Source: Papaver somniferum (Eukaryota > Streptophyta > Magnoliopsida > Ranunculales > Papaveraceae). Taken from it: 64,000 nucleotides of DNA. Below, piece by piece: positions 13,601-28,300 of the stretch (positions within the stretch are counted from its first letter, which is position 1; every line of letters starts with the position of its first letter). The notes beneath the pieces are model-generated. The model had not been told where the DNA came from. It made no database searches and worked only from the letters and a program-made list of their open reading frames with translations. Where the stretch lies: contig NC_039361.1 in NCBI RefSeq assembly GCF_003573695.1, positions 93,434,643 through 93,498,642 on the forward strand, written 5' to 3'. Both the position numbers and the translations under genes were made by a program.

Positions 13601-16600
13601 GGATTTGGATTAGTTCTGCATGGTCTTTTATCCTTCTTCTATTGTGAAATTTGACTTCCTTCATATTTTCTTGAATCAACGTACATAGAAATTACTAGAC
13701 GTATTGCCTTAGAACATATTAATTGTAATTAAAATACATTTCTCAAACTTTTTCTGTTAAAGATGAGTTTATCTAGTTTACAATTTAGTCTCAGAAATCA
13801 ATTCCCGACTTATAACGAAATGTGTCAACTTTTTTGGGTTAACGTATATAAAATTCAACATTTTTATGAACTCTTTCTTTTTGTGTTGGCTTTGTCTTTC
13901 TATTTGATTCAAGATAGATGAAATTTGTTAGGATTTGGATTAGTTCTGCAAGGTCTTTCATACTTCTTCTATTGTGAAATTTGACGTCCTTCATATTTTG
14001 TTGAATCAACGTACATAGAAATGCAATTTTTACTAGACGTATTGCCTTAAAACATATTAATTGTAATTACAATACATTTTTCAAACTTTTTCTGTTAAAG
14101 ATGAGTTTATCTAGTTTACAATTTAGTTTCAGAAATCAATTTTCGACTTATAACGAAATGTGTAGACTTTTTTGAGTTAACGTATATAAAATTCAACATT
14201 TTTATGAACTCTTTCTTTTTGTGTGGGCTTTGTCTTTCTATTTGATTCAAGATAGATGAAATTTGTTAGGATTTGGATTAGTTCTGCATGGTCTTTCATC
14301 CTTCTTCTATTGTGAAATTTGACTTCCTTCATATTTTCTCGAATCAACGTACATAGAAATACAATTTTTGCTAGACGTATTGCCTTAGAACATATTAATT
14401 GTAATTACAATACATTTTTCAAACTTTTTCTGTTAAAGATGAGTTTATCTAGTTTACAATTTAGTCTCAGAAATCAATTTTCGACTTATAACGAAATGTG
14501 TAGACTTTTTTGAGTTAAAGTATATAAAATTCAACATTTTTATGAACTCTTTCTTTTTGTGTTGGCTTTGTCTTTCTATTTGATTCAAGATAGACGAAAT
14601 TTGTTAGGATTTGGATTAGTTCTGCATGGTCTTTCATCCTTCTTCTATTGTGAAATTTGACTTCCTTCATATTTTCTTGAATCAACGTACATAGAAATGC
14701 AATTTTTACTAGACGTATTGCCTAAGAACATATTAATTATAATTACAATACATTTTTCAAAATTTTTCTGTTAAAGATGAGTTTATCTAGTTTTCAATTT
14801 AGTCTCACAAATCAATTTCCTACTTATAACGAAATGTGTAGACTTTTTTTAGTTAACGTATATAAAATTCAACGTTTTTATGAACTCTTTCTTTTTGTGT
14901 TGGCTTTGTCTTTCTATCTGATTCAAGATAGATGAAATTTGTTAGGATTTGGATTAGTTCTGCATGGTCTTTCATCCTTCTTCTATTGTGAAATTAGACT
15001 TCCTTCATATTTTCTTGAATCAACGTACATAGAAATGCAGTTTTTACTAGACGTATTTCCTTAGAACATATTAATTGTAATTACAATACATTTTTCAAAC
15101 TTTTTCTGTTAAAGATGAGTTTATTTAGTTTACAATTTAGTCTCAGAAATCAATTTCTGACTTATAACGAAATGTGTAGACTTTTTTGAGTTAACGTATA
15201 TCAAATTCAACAATTTTATGAACTCTTTCTTTTTGTGTTGGATTTTTCTTTCTATTTGATTAAAGATAGATGAAATTTGTTAGGATTTGGATTAGTTCTG
15301 CATGGTCTTTCATCCTTCTTCTATTGTGAAATTAGACTTCCTTCATATTTTCTTGAATCAACGTACATAGAAATGCAATTTTTACTAGACGTATTGCCTT
15401 AGAACATATTAATTGTAATTACAATACATTTTTAAAAAATTTTCTGTTAAAGATGAGTTTATCTAGTTTATAATTTAGTCTCAGAAATCAATTTCCGACT
15501 TATAACGAAATGTGTAGACTTTTTTGAGTTAACGTATATAAAATTCAACATTTTTATGAACTCTTTCTTTTTGTGTTGGCTTTGTCTTTCTGTTTGATTC
15601 AAGATAGATGAAATTTGTTAGGATTTGGATTAGTTCTGCATGGTCTTTCATCCTTCTTCTATTGTGAAATTAGACTTCCTTCATATTTTCTTGAATCAAC
15701 GTACATAGAAATGCAATTTTTACTAGACGTATTGCCTTAGAACATATTAATTGTAATTACAATACATTTTTAAAACTTTTTCTGTTAAAGATGAGTTTAT
15801 CTAGTTTAGAATTTAGTCTCAGAAAACAATTTCCGACTTATAACGAAATGTGTAGACTTTATTGAGTTAACGTATATAAAATTCAACAGATTTATGAACT
15901 CTTTCTTTTTGTGTTGGCTTTGTCTTTCTATTTGATTCAAGATAGATGAAATTTGTTAGGATTTGGATTAGTTCTGCATGGTCTTTCATCCTTCTTCTAT
16001 TGTGAATTTTGACTTCCTTCATATTTTCTTGAATCAACGTACATAGAAATGCAATTTTTACTAGACGTATTGCCTTAGAACATATTAATTGTAATTACAA
16101 TACATTTTTCAAACTTTTTCTGTTAAATATGAGTTTATCTAGTTTACAATTTAGTCTCAGAAATCTATTTCCGACTTATAAGGAAATGTGTAGACTTTTT
16201 TGAGTTAACGTATATAAAATTCAACATTTTTATGAACTCTTTCTTTTTGTGTTGTCTTTGTCTTTCTATTTGATTCAAGATAGATGATATTTGTTAGGAT
16301 TTGGATTAGTTATGTATGGTCTTTCATCCTTCTTCTATTGTGAAATTTGACTTCCTTCATATTTTCTTGAATCGACGTACATAGAAATTCAATTTTTACT
16401 AGACGTATTGCCTTAGAACATATTAATTGTAATTACAATACATTTTTCAAAATTTTTCTGTTAAAGATGAGTTTATCTAGTTTACAATTTAGTCTCACAA
16501 ATCAATTTCCTACTTATAACGAAATGTGTAGACTTTTTTTAGTTAACGTATATAAAATTCAACATTTTTATGAACTCTTTCTTTTTGTGTTGGATTTGTC

Positions 16601-17539
16601 TTTCTATTTGATTCAAGATAAATAAAATTTGTTAGGATTTGGATTAGTTCTGCATGGTCTTTCATCCTTCTTCTATTGTGAAATTTGACTTCCTTCATAT
16701 TTTCTTGAATCAACGTACATAGAAATGCAATTTTTACTAGACGTATTGCCTTAGAACATATTAATTGTAATTACAATACATTTTTCAAACTTTTTCTGTT
16801 AAAGATGAGTTTATTTAGTTTACAATTTAGTCTCAGAAATCAATTTCCGACTTTTAACCAAATGTGTAGACTTTTTTGAGTTAACGTATATAAAATTCAA
16901 CATTTTTATGAACTCTTTCTTTTTGTCTTGGCTTTGTCTTTCTATTTGATTCAATATAGATGAAATTTGTTAGGATTTGGATTAGTTTTGCATGGTCTTT
17001 CATCCTTCTTCTATTGTGAAATTAGACTTCCTTCATATTTTCTTAAATCAACGTACATAGAAATGCAATTTTTACTAGACGTATTGCCTTAGAACATATT
17101 AATTGTAATTACAATACATTTTTCAAACTTTTTCTGTTAAAGATGAGTTTATCTAGTTTAGAATTGAGTCTCAGAAATCAATTTCCGACTTATAACGAAA
17201 TCTGTAGACTTTTTTGAGTTAACGTATATAAAATTCAACATTTTTATGAACTCTTTCTTTTTGTGTTGGCTTTGTCTTTCTATCTGATTCAAGATAGATG
17301 AAATTTGTTAGGATTTGGATTAGTTCTGCATGGTCTTTCATCCTTCTTCTATTGTGAAATTAGACTTCCTTCATATTTTCTTGAATCAACGTACATAGAA
17401 ATGCAATTTTTACTAGACGTATTGCCTAAGAACATATTAATTGTAATTACAATACATTTTTCAAACTTTTTATATTAAAGATGAGTTTATCTAGTTTACA
17501 ATTTAGTCTCAGAAATCAATTTCCGACTTATAACGAAAT

Positions 17540-17639
17540 NNNNNNNNNNNNNNNNNNNNNNNNNNNNNNNNNNNNNNNNNNNNNNNNNNNNNNNNNNNNN
17601 NNNNNNNNNNNNNNNNNNNNNNNNNNNNNNNNNNNNNNN
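17540..17639. other. Assembly gap of 100 N
   Basis: The run is exactly 100 N, a common placeholder for a gap of unknown size. It separates satellite 1 from satellite 2, so the true junction between the two families is not visible. Anything could be missing here, including more of either array. Confidence 0.99.
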
Positions 17640-17976
17640 CATCTAATAATATACAAAAACTGGTAAATTTAAAAGGATGGTTCAAAAGAATACACAGAAG
17701 TATAGGTGACTGCTTAGTTTCATGGTAGGCTTGTTATCAATAACTCATAGTGCTCTAAATTTAAAGAATTAATAGATGTAGCCTGGAACGCTATAAACTG
17801 TTTAAAACATCTAATAATATATAAAAACTGGTACATTTACGAGGATGGTTCAAAAGAATACATAGAAGTATAGGTGACTGCTTAGTTTCATAGTAGACTT
17901 ATTATCAATAAATCTTAGTCCTCTAAAATTAAAAGAATTAATAGATGTCACCTGGAACGCTAAAAACTGGTTAAAA
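17640..17976. repeat. Representative satellite 2 dimer (337 bp)
   Basis: Two subtypes follow each other. The first has GGTAAATTTAAAAGG with an ACACAG form of the next block and ends in CTATAAACTGTTTAAAA. The second has GGTACATTTACGAGG with ACATAG and ends in CTAAAAACTGGTTAAAA. The alternation is regular in much of 17640-19200 and recurs elsewhere with interruptions. Each monomer holds AGGTGAC and, about 75 bp later, GTCACCT, an exact 7-bp inverted pair; in this first monomer the second arm is altered to GTAGCCT. Confidence 0.8.
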
Positions 17977-19584
17977 CATCTAATAATATACAAAAACTGG
18001 TAAATTTAAGAGGATGATTCAAAAGAATACACTGAAGTATAGGTGACTGCTTAGTTTCATAGTATGCTTGTTATCAATAACTCATAGTTCTATAAAATTA
18101 AAGAATTAATATATGTCACCTGGAACGCTATAAACTGTTTAAAACATCTATTAATATACAAAAACTGGTACATTTACGAGGATGGTTCAAAAGAATACAT
18201 AGAAGTATAGGTGACTGCTTAGTTTCATAGTAGGCTTATTATCAATAAATCTTAGTCCTCTAAAATTAAAAGAATTAATAGATGTCACCTGGAACGCTAA
18301 AAAATGGTAAAAACATCTAATAATATATAAAAACTGGTAAATTTAAAAGGATGGTTCAAAAGAATACACAGAAGTATAGGTGACTGCTTAGTTTCATAGT
18401 ATGCTTGTTACCAATAACTCTTAGTCCTCTAAAGTTAAAGAATTAATAGATGTCACCTGAAACGCTATAAACTGTTTAAAACATCTAATAATATACAAAA
18501 ACTGGTACATTTACGAGGATGGTTCAAAAGAATACATAGAAGTATAGGTGACTGCTTAGTTTCATAGTAGGCTTATTATCAATAAATCTTAGTCCTCTAA
18601 AATTAAAAGAATTAATAGATGTCACCTGGAACGCTAAAAACTGGTTAAACCATCTAATAATATACAAAAACTGGTAAATTTAAAAGGATGGTTGAAAAGA
18701 ATACACAGAAGTATAGGTGACTGCTTAGTTTCATAGTAGGCTTGTTATCAATAACTCATAGTGCTCTAAATTTAAAGAATTAATAGATGTCACCTGGAAC
18801 GCTATAAACTGTTTAAAACATCTAATAATATACAAAAACTGGTACATTTACGAGGATGGTTCAAAAGAATACATAGAAGTATAGGTGACTGCTTAGTTTC
18901 ATAGTAGGCTTATTATCAATAAATCTTAGTCCTCTAAAATTAAAAGAATTAATAGATGTCACCTGGAACGCTAAAAACTGGTTAAAACATCTAATAATAT
19001 ACAAAAACTGGTAAATTTAAAAGGATGGTTCAAAAGAATACACAGAAGTATAGGTGACTGCTTAGTTTCATAGTAGGCTTATTATCAATAAATCTTAGTC
19101 CTCTAAAATAAAAAGAATTAATAGATGTCACCTGGAACGCTAAAAACTGGTTAAACCATCTAATAATATACAAAAACTGGTAAATTTAAAAGGATGGTTC
19201 AAAAGAATACACAGAAGTATAGGTGACTGCTTAGTTTCATGGTAGGCTTGTTATCAATAACTCATAGTGCTCTAAATTTAAAGAATTAATAGATGTAGCC
19301 TGGAACGCTATAAACTGTTTAAAACATCTAATAATATATAAAAACTGGTACATTTACGAGGATGGTTCAAAAGAATACATAGAAGTATAGGTGACTGCTT
19401 AGTTTCATAGTAGACTTATTATCAATAAATCTTAGTCCTCTAAAATTAAAAGAATTAATAGATGTCACCTGGAACGCTAAAAACTGGTTAAAACATCTAA
19501 TAATATACAAAAACTGGTAAATTTAAGAGGATGATTCAAAAGAATACACTGAAGTATAGGTGACTGCTTAGTTTCATAGTATGC

Positions 19585-20435
19585 TTGTTATCAATAACTC
19601 ATAGTTCTCTAAATTTAAAGAATTAATAGATGTCACCTGGAACGCTATAAACAGTTTAAAACATCTAATAATATACAAAAACTGGTACATTTACGAGGAT
19701 GGTTCAAAAGAATACACAGAAGTATAGGTCACTGCTTAGTTTCATAGTAGGGTTGTTATCAATAACTCATAGTTCTCTAAATTTAAAGAATTAATAGATG
19801 TCACCTGGAACGCTATAAACTGTTTAAAACATCTAATAATATACAAAAACTGGTACATTTACGAGGATGGTTCAAAAGAATACACAGAAGTATAGGTCAC
19901 TGCTTAGTTTCATAGTAGGCTTGTTATCAATAACTCTTAGTCCTCTAAAATTAAAGAATTAATAGATGTCACCTGGAACGCTAAAAACTGTTAAAACATC
20001 TAATAATATACAAAAACTGGTTCATTTATGAGGATGGTTCAAAATAATGTATAGAAGTATAGGTGACTACTTAGTTTCATAGTAGGCTTAATATCAATAA
20101 CTCTTAGTCCTATAAAATTAAAGAATTAATAGATGTCACCTGGAACGATAAAAATTGTTTAAAAACATCTAATAATATACAAAAACTGGTAAATTTAAGA
20201 GGATGGTTCAAAAGAATACATAGAAGTATAGGTGAATGCTTAGTTTCATAGTAGGCTTGTTATCAATAACTCATAGTCCTCTACAATTAAAGAATTAATA
20301 GATGTCACCTGGAACGCTACAAAATGTTTAAAACATCTAATAATATACAAAACTGGTACATTTACGAGGATGGTTCAAAACAATACATAGAAGTATAGGT
20401 GACTGCTTAGTTTCATAGTAGGCTTATTATCAATA
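19585..20435. repeat. Satellite 2 duplicated block, copy 1 (offset 2,693 bp)
   Basis: This roughly five-monomer block carries rare variants in a fixed order: ATAAACAGTTTAAAAC, TAGGTCACTGC, GGTTCATTTATGAGG, CAAAATAATGTATAG, TAGGCTTAATATC and a one-base-short ACAAAACTGG. The same order appears 2,693 bp downstream, equal to 16 monomers. Agreement ends near 20435, where AAATCTTAG replaces AACTCTTAG. Confidence 0.8.
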
Positions 20436-22277
20436 AATCTTAGTCCTCTAAAATTAAAAGAATTAATAGATGTCACCTGGAACGCTAAAAACTGGTTAAA
20501 ACATCTAATTATATACAAAAACTGGTAAATTTAAAAGGATGGTTCAAAAGAATACACAGAAGTATAGGTGACTGCTTAGTTTCATAGTAGGCTTGTTATC
20601 AATAACTCATAGTTCTCTAAATTTAAAGAATTAATAGATGTCACCTGGAACGCTATAAACAGTTTAAAACATCTAATAATATACAAAAACTGGTACATTT
20701 ACGAGGATGGTTCAAAAGAATACACAGAAGTATAGGTCACTGCTTAGTTTCATAGTAGGTTTGTTATCAATAACTCATAGTTCTCTAAATTTAAAGAATT
20801 AATAGATGTCACCTGGAACGCTATAAACTGTTTAAAACATCTAATAATATACAAAAACTGGTACATTTACGAGGATGGTTCAAAAGAATACATAGAAGTA
20901 TAGGTGACTGCTTAGTTTCATAGTAGGCTTATTATCAATAAATCTTAGTCCTCTAAAATTAAAAGATTTAATAGATGTCACCTGGAACGCTAAAAACTGG
21001 TTAAAACATCTAATAATATACAAAAACTGGTAAATTTAAAAGGATGGTTCAAAAGAATACACAGAAGTATAGGTGACTGCTTAGTTTCATAGTAGGCTTA
21101 TTATCAATAAATCTTAGTCCTCTAAAATAAAAAGAATTAATAGATGTCACCTGGAACGCTAAAAACTGGTTAAACCATCTAATAATATACAAAAACTGGT
21201 AAATTTAAAAGGATGGTTCAAAAGAATACACAGAAGTATAGGTGACTGCTTAGTTTCATGGTAGGCTTGTTATCAATAACTCATAGTGCTCTAAATTTAA
21301 AGAATTAATAGATGTAGCCTGGAACGCTATAAACTGTTTAAAACATCTAATAATATATAAAAACTGGTACATTTACGAGGATGGTTCAAAAGAATACATA
21401 GAAGTATAGGTGACTGCTTAGTTTCATAGTAGACTTATTATCAATAAATCTTAGTCCTCTAAAATTAAAAGAATTAATAGATGTCACCTGGAACGCTAAA
21501 AACTGGTTAAAACATCTAATAATATACAAAAACTGGTAAATTTAAAAGGATGGTTCAAAAGAATACACGGAAGTATAGGTGACTGCTTAGTTTCATAGTA
21601 GGCTCGTTACCAATAACTCTTAGTCCTCTAAAATTAAAGAATTAATAGATGTCACCTGGAACACTATAAACTGTTTAAAACATCTAATAATATACAAAAA
21701 CTGGTACATTTACGAGGATGGTTCAAAAGAATACATTGAAGTATAGGTGACTGCTTAGTTTCATAGTAGGCTTATTATCAATAAATCTTAGTCCTCTAAA
21801 ATTAAAAGAATTAATAGATGTCACCTGGAACGCTAAAAACTGGTTAAAACATCTAATAATATACAAAAACTGGTAAATTTAAAAGGATGGTTCAAAAGAA
21901 TACACGGAAGTATAGGTGACTGCTTAGTTTCATAGTAGGCTTGTTACCAATAACTCTTAGTCCTCTAAAATTAAAGAATTAATAGATGTCACCTGGAACG
22001 CTATAAACTGTTTAAAACATCTAATAATATACAAAAACTGGTACATTTACGAGGATGGTTCAAAACAATACATAGAAGTATAGGTGACTGCTTAGTTTCA
22101 TAGTAGGCTTATTATCAATAAATCTTAGTCCTCTAAAATTAAAAGAATTAATAGATGTCACCTGGAACGCTAAAAACTGGTTAAAACATCTAATTATATA
22201 CAAAAACTGGTAAATTTAAAAGGATGGTTCAAAAGAATACACAGAAGTATAGGTGACTGCTTAGTTTCATAGTAGGC

Positions 22278-23128
22278 TTGTTATCAATAACTCATAGTTC
22301 TCTAAATTTAAAGAATTAATAGATGTCACCTGGAACGCTATAAACAGTTTAAAACATCTAATAATATACAAAAACTGGTACATTTACGAGGATGGTTCAA
22401 AAGAATACACAGAAGTATAGGTCACTGCTTAGTTTCATAGTAGGGTTGTTATCAATAACTCATAGTTCTCTAAATTTAAAGAATTAATAGATGTCACCTG
22501 GAACGCTATAAACTGTTTAAAACATCTAATAATATACAAAAACTGGTACATTTACGAGGATGGTTCAAAAGAATACACAGAAGTATAGGTCACTGCTTAG
22601 TTTCATAGTAGGCTTGTTATCAATAACTCTTAGTCCTCTAAAATTAAAGAATTAATAGATGTCACCTGGAACGCTAAAAACTGTTAAAACATCTAATAAT
22701 ATACAAAAACTGGTTCATTTATGAGGATGGTTCAAAATAATGTATAGAAGTATAGGTGACTACTTAGTTTCATAGTAGGCTTAATATCAATAACTCTTAG
22801 TCCTATAAAATTAAAGAATTAATAGATGTCACCTGGAACGATAAAAATTGTTTAAAAACATCTAATAATATACAAAAACTGGTAAATTTAAGAGGATGGT
22901 TCAAAAGAATACATAGAAGTATAGGTGAATGCTTAGTTTCATAGTAGGCTTGTTATCAATAACTCATAGTCCTCTACAATTAAAGAATTAATAGATGTCA
23001 CCTGGAACGCTACAAAATGTTTAAAACATCTAATAATATACAAAACTGGTACATTTACGAGGATGGTTCAAAACAATACATAGAAGTATAGGTGACTGCT
23101 TAGTTTCATAGTAGGCTTATTATCAATA
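22278..23128. repeat. Satellite 2 duplicated block, copy 2
   Basis: This is the partner of the block at 19585 and carries the same private variants at a constant offset of 2,693 bp. A related 1,685-bp offset (10 monomers) links ATCTAATTATATAC at about 20502 with its copy at about 22187, so blocks of different sizes overlap here. Confidence 0.8.
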
Positions 23129-25390
23129 ACTCTTAGTCCTCTAAAATTAAAGAATTAATAGATGTCACCTGGAACGCTAAAAACTGGTTAAAACATCTAA
23201 TAATATACAAAAACTGGTAAATTTAAAAGGATGGTTCAAAAGAATACACAGAAGTATAGGTGACTGCTTAGTTTCATGGTAGGCTTGTTATCAATAACTC
23301 ATAGTGCTCTAAATTTAAAGAATTAATATATGTAGCCTGGAACGCTATAAACTGTTTAAAACATCTAATAATATATAAAAACTGGTACATTTACGAGGAT
23401 GGTTCAAAAGAATACATAGAAGTATAGGTGACTGCTTAGTTTCATAGTAGACTTATTATCAATAAATCTTAGTCCTCTAAAATAAAAAGAATTAATAGAT
23501 GTCACCTGGAACGCTAAAAACTGGTTAAAACATCTAATAATATACAAAAACTGGTAAATTTAAAAGGATGGTTCAAAAGAATACACGGAAGTATAGGTGA
23601 CTGCTTAGTTTCATAGTAGGCTTGTTACCAATAACTCTTAGTCCTCTAAAATTAAAGAATTAATAGATGTCACCTGGAACACTATAAACTGTTTAAAACA
23701 TCTAATAATATACAAAAACTGGTACATTTACGAGGATGGTTCAAAAGAATACATAGAAGTATAGGTGACTGCTTAGTTTCATAGTAGGCTTATTATCAAT
23801 AAATCTTAGTCCTCTAAAATTAAAAGAATTAATAGATGTCACCTGGAACGCTAAAAACTTGTTAAAACATCTAATAATATACAAAAACTGGTAAATTTAA
23901 AAGGATGGTTCAAAAGAATACACAGAAGTATAGGTGACTGCTTAGTTTCATAGTAGGCTTATTATCAATAAATCTTAGTCCTCTAAAATTAAAAGAATTA
24001 ATAGATGTCACCTGGAACGCTAAAAACTGGTTAAACCATCTAATAATATACAAAAACTGGTAAATTTAAAAGGATGGTTCAAAAGAATACACAGAAGTAT
24101 AGGTGACTGCTTAGTTTCATGGTAGGCTTGTTATCAATAACTCATAGTGCTCTAAATTTAAAGAATTAATAGATGTAGCCTGGAACGCTATAAACTGTTT
24201 AAAACATCTAATAATATATAAAAACTGGTACATTTACGAGGATGGTTCAAAAGAATACATAGAAGTATAGGTGACTGCTTAGTTTCATAGTAGACTTATT
24301 ATCAATAAATCTTAGTCCTCTAAAATTAAAAGAATTAATAGATGTCACCTGGAACGCTAAAAACTGGTTAAAACATCTAATAATATACAAAAACTGGTAA
24401 ATTTAAGAGGATGATTCAAAAGAATACACTGAAGTATAGGTGACTGCTTAGTTTCATAGTATGCTTGTTATCAATAACTCATAGTTCTATAAAATTAAAG
24501 AATTAATAGATGTCACCTGGAACGCTAAAAACTAGTTGAAAAATCTAATAATATACAAAAACTGGTAAATTTAAGAGGATGGTTCAAAAGAATACACAGA
24601 AGTATAGGTGACTGCTTAGTTTCATAGTAGGCATGTTATCAATAACTCATAGTTTTCTAAAATTAAAGAATTAATAGATGTCACCTGCAACGCTATAAAC
24701 TGTTTAAAACAACTAATAATATACACAAACTGGTAAATTTACGAGGATGGTTCAAAAGAATGTATAGAAGTATAGGTGACTGCTTAGTTTCATAGTAGGC
24801 TTGTTATCAATAACTCATAGTCCTCTACAATTAAAGAATTATTAGATGTCACCTGGAATGATAAAAACTGGTTAAAACATCTAATAATATACAAACACTG
24901 GTAAATTTAAGAGGATGATTCAAAAGAATACACAGAAGTATAGGTGACTACTTAGTTTCATAGTAAGCTTGTTATCAATAACTCATAGTTCTCTAAAATT
25001 AAAGAATTAATAGATGTCACCTGGAACGCTATAAACTGTTTAAAACAACTAATTATATACAAAAACTGGTAAATTTACGAGGATGGTTCAAAAGAATGTA
25101 TAGAAGTATAGGTGACTGCTTAGTTTCATAGTAGGCTTGTTATCAATAACACATAGTCCTCAAAAATTAAAGAATTAATAGATGTCACCTGGAACGCTAT
25201 AAACTGTTTAAAACATCTAATAATATACAAAAACTGGTACATTTACGAGGATGGTTCAAAAGAATGCATAGAAGTATAGGTGACTGCTTAGTTTCATATT
25301 AGGCTTATTATCAATAACTCTTAGTCCTCTAAAATTAAAGAATTAATAGATGTCACCTGGAACGCTAAAAACTGGTTAAAACATCTAATA

Positions 25391-28300
25391 ATATCCAAAA
25401 ACTGGTACATTTACGAGGATGGTTAAAAAGAATACACAGAAGTATAGGTGACTGCTTAGTTTCATAGTAGGCTTGTTATCAATAACTCATAGTCCTCTAC
25501 AATTAAAGAATTATTAGATGTCACCTGGAACGATAAAAACTGGTTAAAACATCTAATAATATACAAAAACTGGTAAATTTAAGAGGATGGTTCAAAAGAA
25601 TACACAGAAGTATAGGTCACTGCTTAGTTTCATAGTAGACTTGTTATCAATAACTCATAGTTCTCTAAAATTAAAGAATTAATAGATGTCACCTGGAATG
25701 CTATAAACTGTTTAAAACAACTAATAATATACAAAACCTGGTAAATTTACGAGGATGGTTCAAAAGAATATATAGAAGTATAGGTGACTGCTTAGTTTCA
25801 TAGTAGGCTTGTTATCAATAACACATAGTCCACTAAAATTAAATAATTAATAGATGTCACCTGGAACGCTATAAACTGTTTAAAACATCTAATAATATAC
25901 AAAAACTGGTACATTTACGAGGATGGTTCAAAAGAATACATAAAAGTATAGGTGACTGCTTAGTTTCATAGTAGGCTTGTTATCAATAACTCATAGTCCT
26001 CTACAATTAAAGAATTATTAGATGTCACCTGGAACGATAGAAACTGGTTAAAACATCTAATAATATACAAAAACTGGTAAATTTAAGAGGATGATTCAAA
26101 AGAATACACAGAAGTATAGGTGACTTCTTAGTTTCATAGTAGGCTTGTTATCAATAACTCATAGTTCTATAAAATTAAAGAATTAATAGATGTCACCTGG
26201 AACGCTAAAAACTGGTTAAAAAATCTAATAATATACAAAAACTGGTAAATTTAAGAGGATGGTTCAAAAGAATACACAGAAGTATAGGTGACTGCTTAGT
26301 TTCATAGTAGGCTTGTTATCAATAACTCATAGTTTTCTAAAATTAAAGAATTAATAGATGTCACCTGCAACGCTATAAACTGTTTAAAACAACTAATAAT
26401 ATACACAAACTGGTAAATTTACGAGGATGGTTCAAAAGAATGTATAGAAGTATAGGTGACTGCTTAGTTTCATAGTAGGCTTGTTATCAATAACTCATAG
26501 TCCTCTACAATTAAAGAATTATTAGATGTCACCTGGAATGATAAAAACTGGTTAAAACATCTAATAATATACAAACACTGGTAAATTTAAGAGGATGGTT
26601 CAAAAGAATACACAAAAGTATAGGTGACTACTTAGTTTCATAGTAGGCTTGTTACCAATAACTCATAGTTCTCTAAAATTAAAGAATTAATAGATGTCAC
26701 CTGGAACGCTATAAACTGTTTAAAACAACTAATTATATACAAAAACTGGTAAATTTACGAGGATGGTTCAAAAGAATGTATAGAAGTATAGGTGACTGCT
26801 TAGTTTCATAGTAGGCTTGTTATCAATAACACATAGTCCTCTAATATTAAATAATTAATAGATGTCACCTGGAACGCTATAAACTGTTTAAAACATCTAA
26901 TAATATACAAAAACTGGTACATTTACGAGGATGGTTCAAAAGAATACATAGAAGTATAGGTGACTGCTTAGTTTCATATTAGGCTTATTATCAATAACTC
27001 TTAGTCCTCTAAAATTAAAGAATTAATAGATGTCACCTGGAACGCTAAAAACTGGTTAAAACATCTAATAATATCCAAAAACTGGTACATTTACGAGGAT
27101 GGTTCAAAAGAATACACAGAAGTATAGGTGACTGCTTAGTTTCATAATAGGCTTGTTATCAATAACTCATAGTCCTCTACAATTAAAGAATTATTAGATG
27201 TCACCTGGAACGATAAAAACTGGGTAAAACATCTAATAATATACAAAAACTGGTAAATTTAAGAGGATGGTTCAAAAGAATGTATAGAAGTATAGGTGAC
27301 TGCTTAGTTTCATAGTAGGCTTGTTATCAATAACACATAGTCCACTAAAATTAAATAATTAATAGATGTCACCTGGAACGCTATAAACTGTTTAAAAATC
27401 TAATAATATACAAAAACTGGTACATTTACGAGGATGGTTCAAAAGAATACATAGAAGTATAGGTGACTGCTTAGTTTCATAGTAGGCTTATTATCAATAA
27501 ATCTTAGTCCTCTAAAATTAAAAGAATTAATAGATGTCACCTGGAACGCTAAAAAATGGTTAAAACATCTAATAATATACAAAAACTGGTAAATTTAAAA
27601 GGATGGTTCAAAAGAATACACAGAAGTATAGGTGACTGCTTAGTTTCATAGTAGGCTTATTATCAATAACTCTTAGTCCTCTAATATTTAAGAAATAATA
27701 GATGTCACCTGGAACGCTAAAAACTGGTTAAAACATCTAATAATATACAAAAACTGGTAAATTTAAGAGGATGGTTCAAAAGAATACACAGAAGTATAGG
27801 TCACTGCTTAGTTTCATAGTAGGCTTGTTATCAATAACTCATAGTTCTCTAAAATTAAAGAATTAATAGATGTCACCTGGAACGCTATAAACTGTTTAAA
27901 ACAACTAATAATATACAAAAACTGGTAAATTTACGAGGATGGTTCAAAAGAATGTATAGAAGTATAGGTGACTGCTTAGTTTCATAGTAGGCTTATTATC
28001 AATAACTCTTAGTCCTCTAAAATTAAAGAATTAATAGATGTCACCTGGAACGCTAAAAACTGGTTAAAACATCTAATAATATACAAAAACTGGTAAATTT
28101 AAGAGGATGGTTCAAAAGAATACACAGAAGTATAGGTGACTGCTTAGTTTCATAGTAGGCTTATTATCAATAAATCTTAGTCCTCTAAAATTAAAAGAAT
28201 TAATAGATGTCACCTGGAACGCTAAAAACTGGTTAAAACATCTAATAATATACAAAAACTGGTAAATTTAAAAGGATGGTTCAAAAGAATACACGGAAGT

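Larger units (their letters stand above)
1..17539. repeat. Satellite 1 array, about 338-bp monomer, about 52 copies
   Basis: The stretch is a head-to-tail tandem array. The landmark ACATAGAAATGCAATTTTTA recurs at about 5, 343, 681, 1019, 1357, 1695, 2032 and so on to 17393, a spacing of 338 bp with occasional one-base shifts. By eye, copies differ from each other by only a few per cent, so the array has been homogenised recently. The unit is strongly AT-rich and contains no gene. The array is open on both sides: it enters at base 1 inside a monomer and stops at the N gap, so its true length is unknown. Frames of 61-79 codons appear only where point changes remove stops, and they are not genes. 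A centromeric or pericentromeric role is plausible from size, composition and homogeneity but is inferred. Confidence 0.97.

Noticed and set aside
1..17539. CRISPR array interpretation of the regular repeats
   Set aside because: Repeats are contiguous 338-bp units without unique spacers, and the context is a plant nuclear genome.
1..17539. Satellite 1 unit as a dimer of two 169-bp halves
   Set aside because: Only a short pyrimidine-rich stretch (ACATTTTT with AAC and TTTCT nearby) recurs, at an offset near 122 bp rather than 169, so a half-unit structure is not supported.
14319..17666. Plus-strand frames in satellite 1 at 14319-14513 and 17481-17666
   Set aside because: The first is a chance frame in one monomer. 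The second runs through the 100-N gap and its translation is meaningless.
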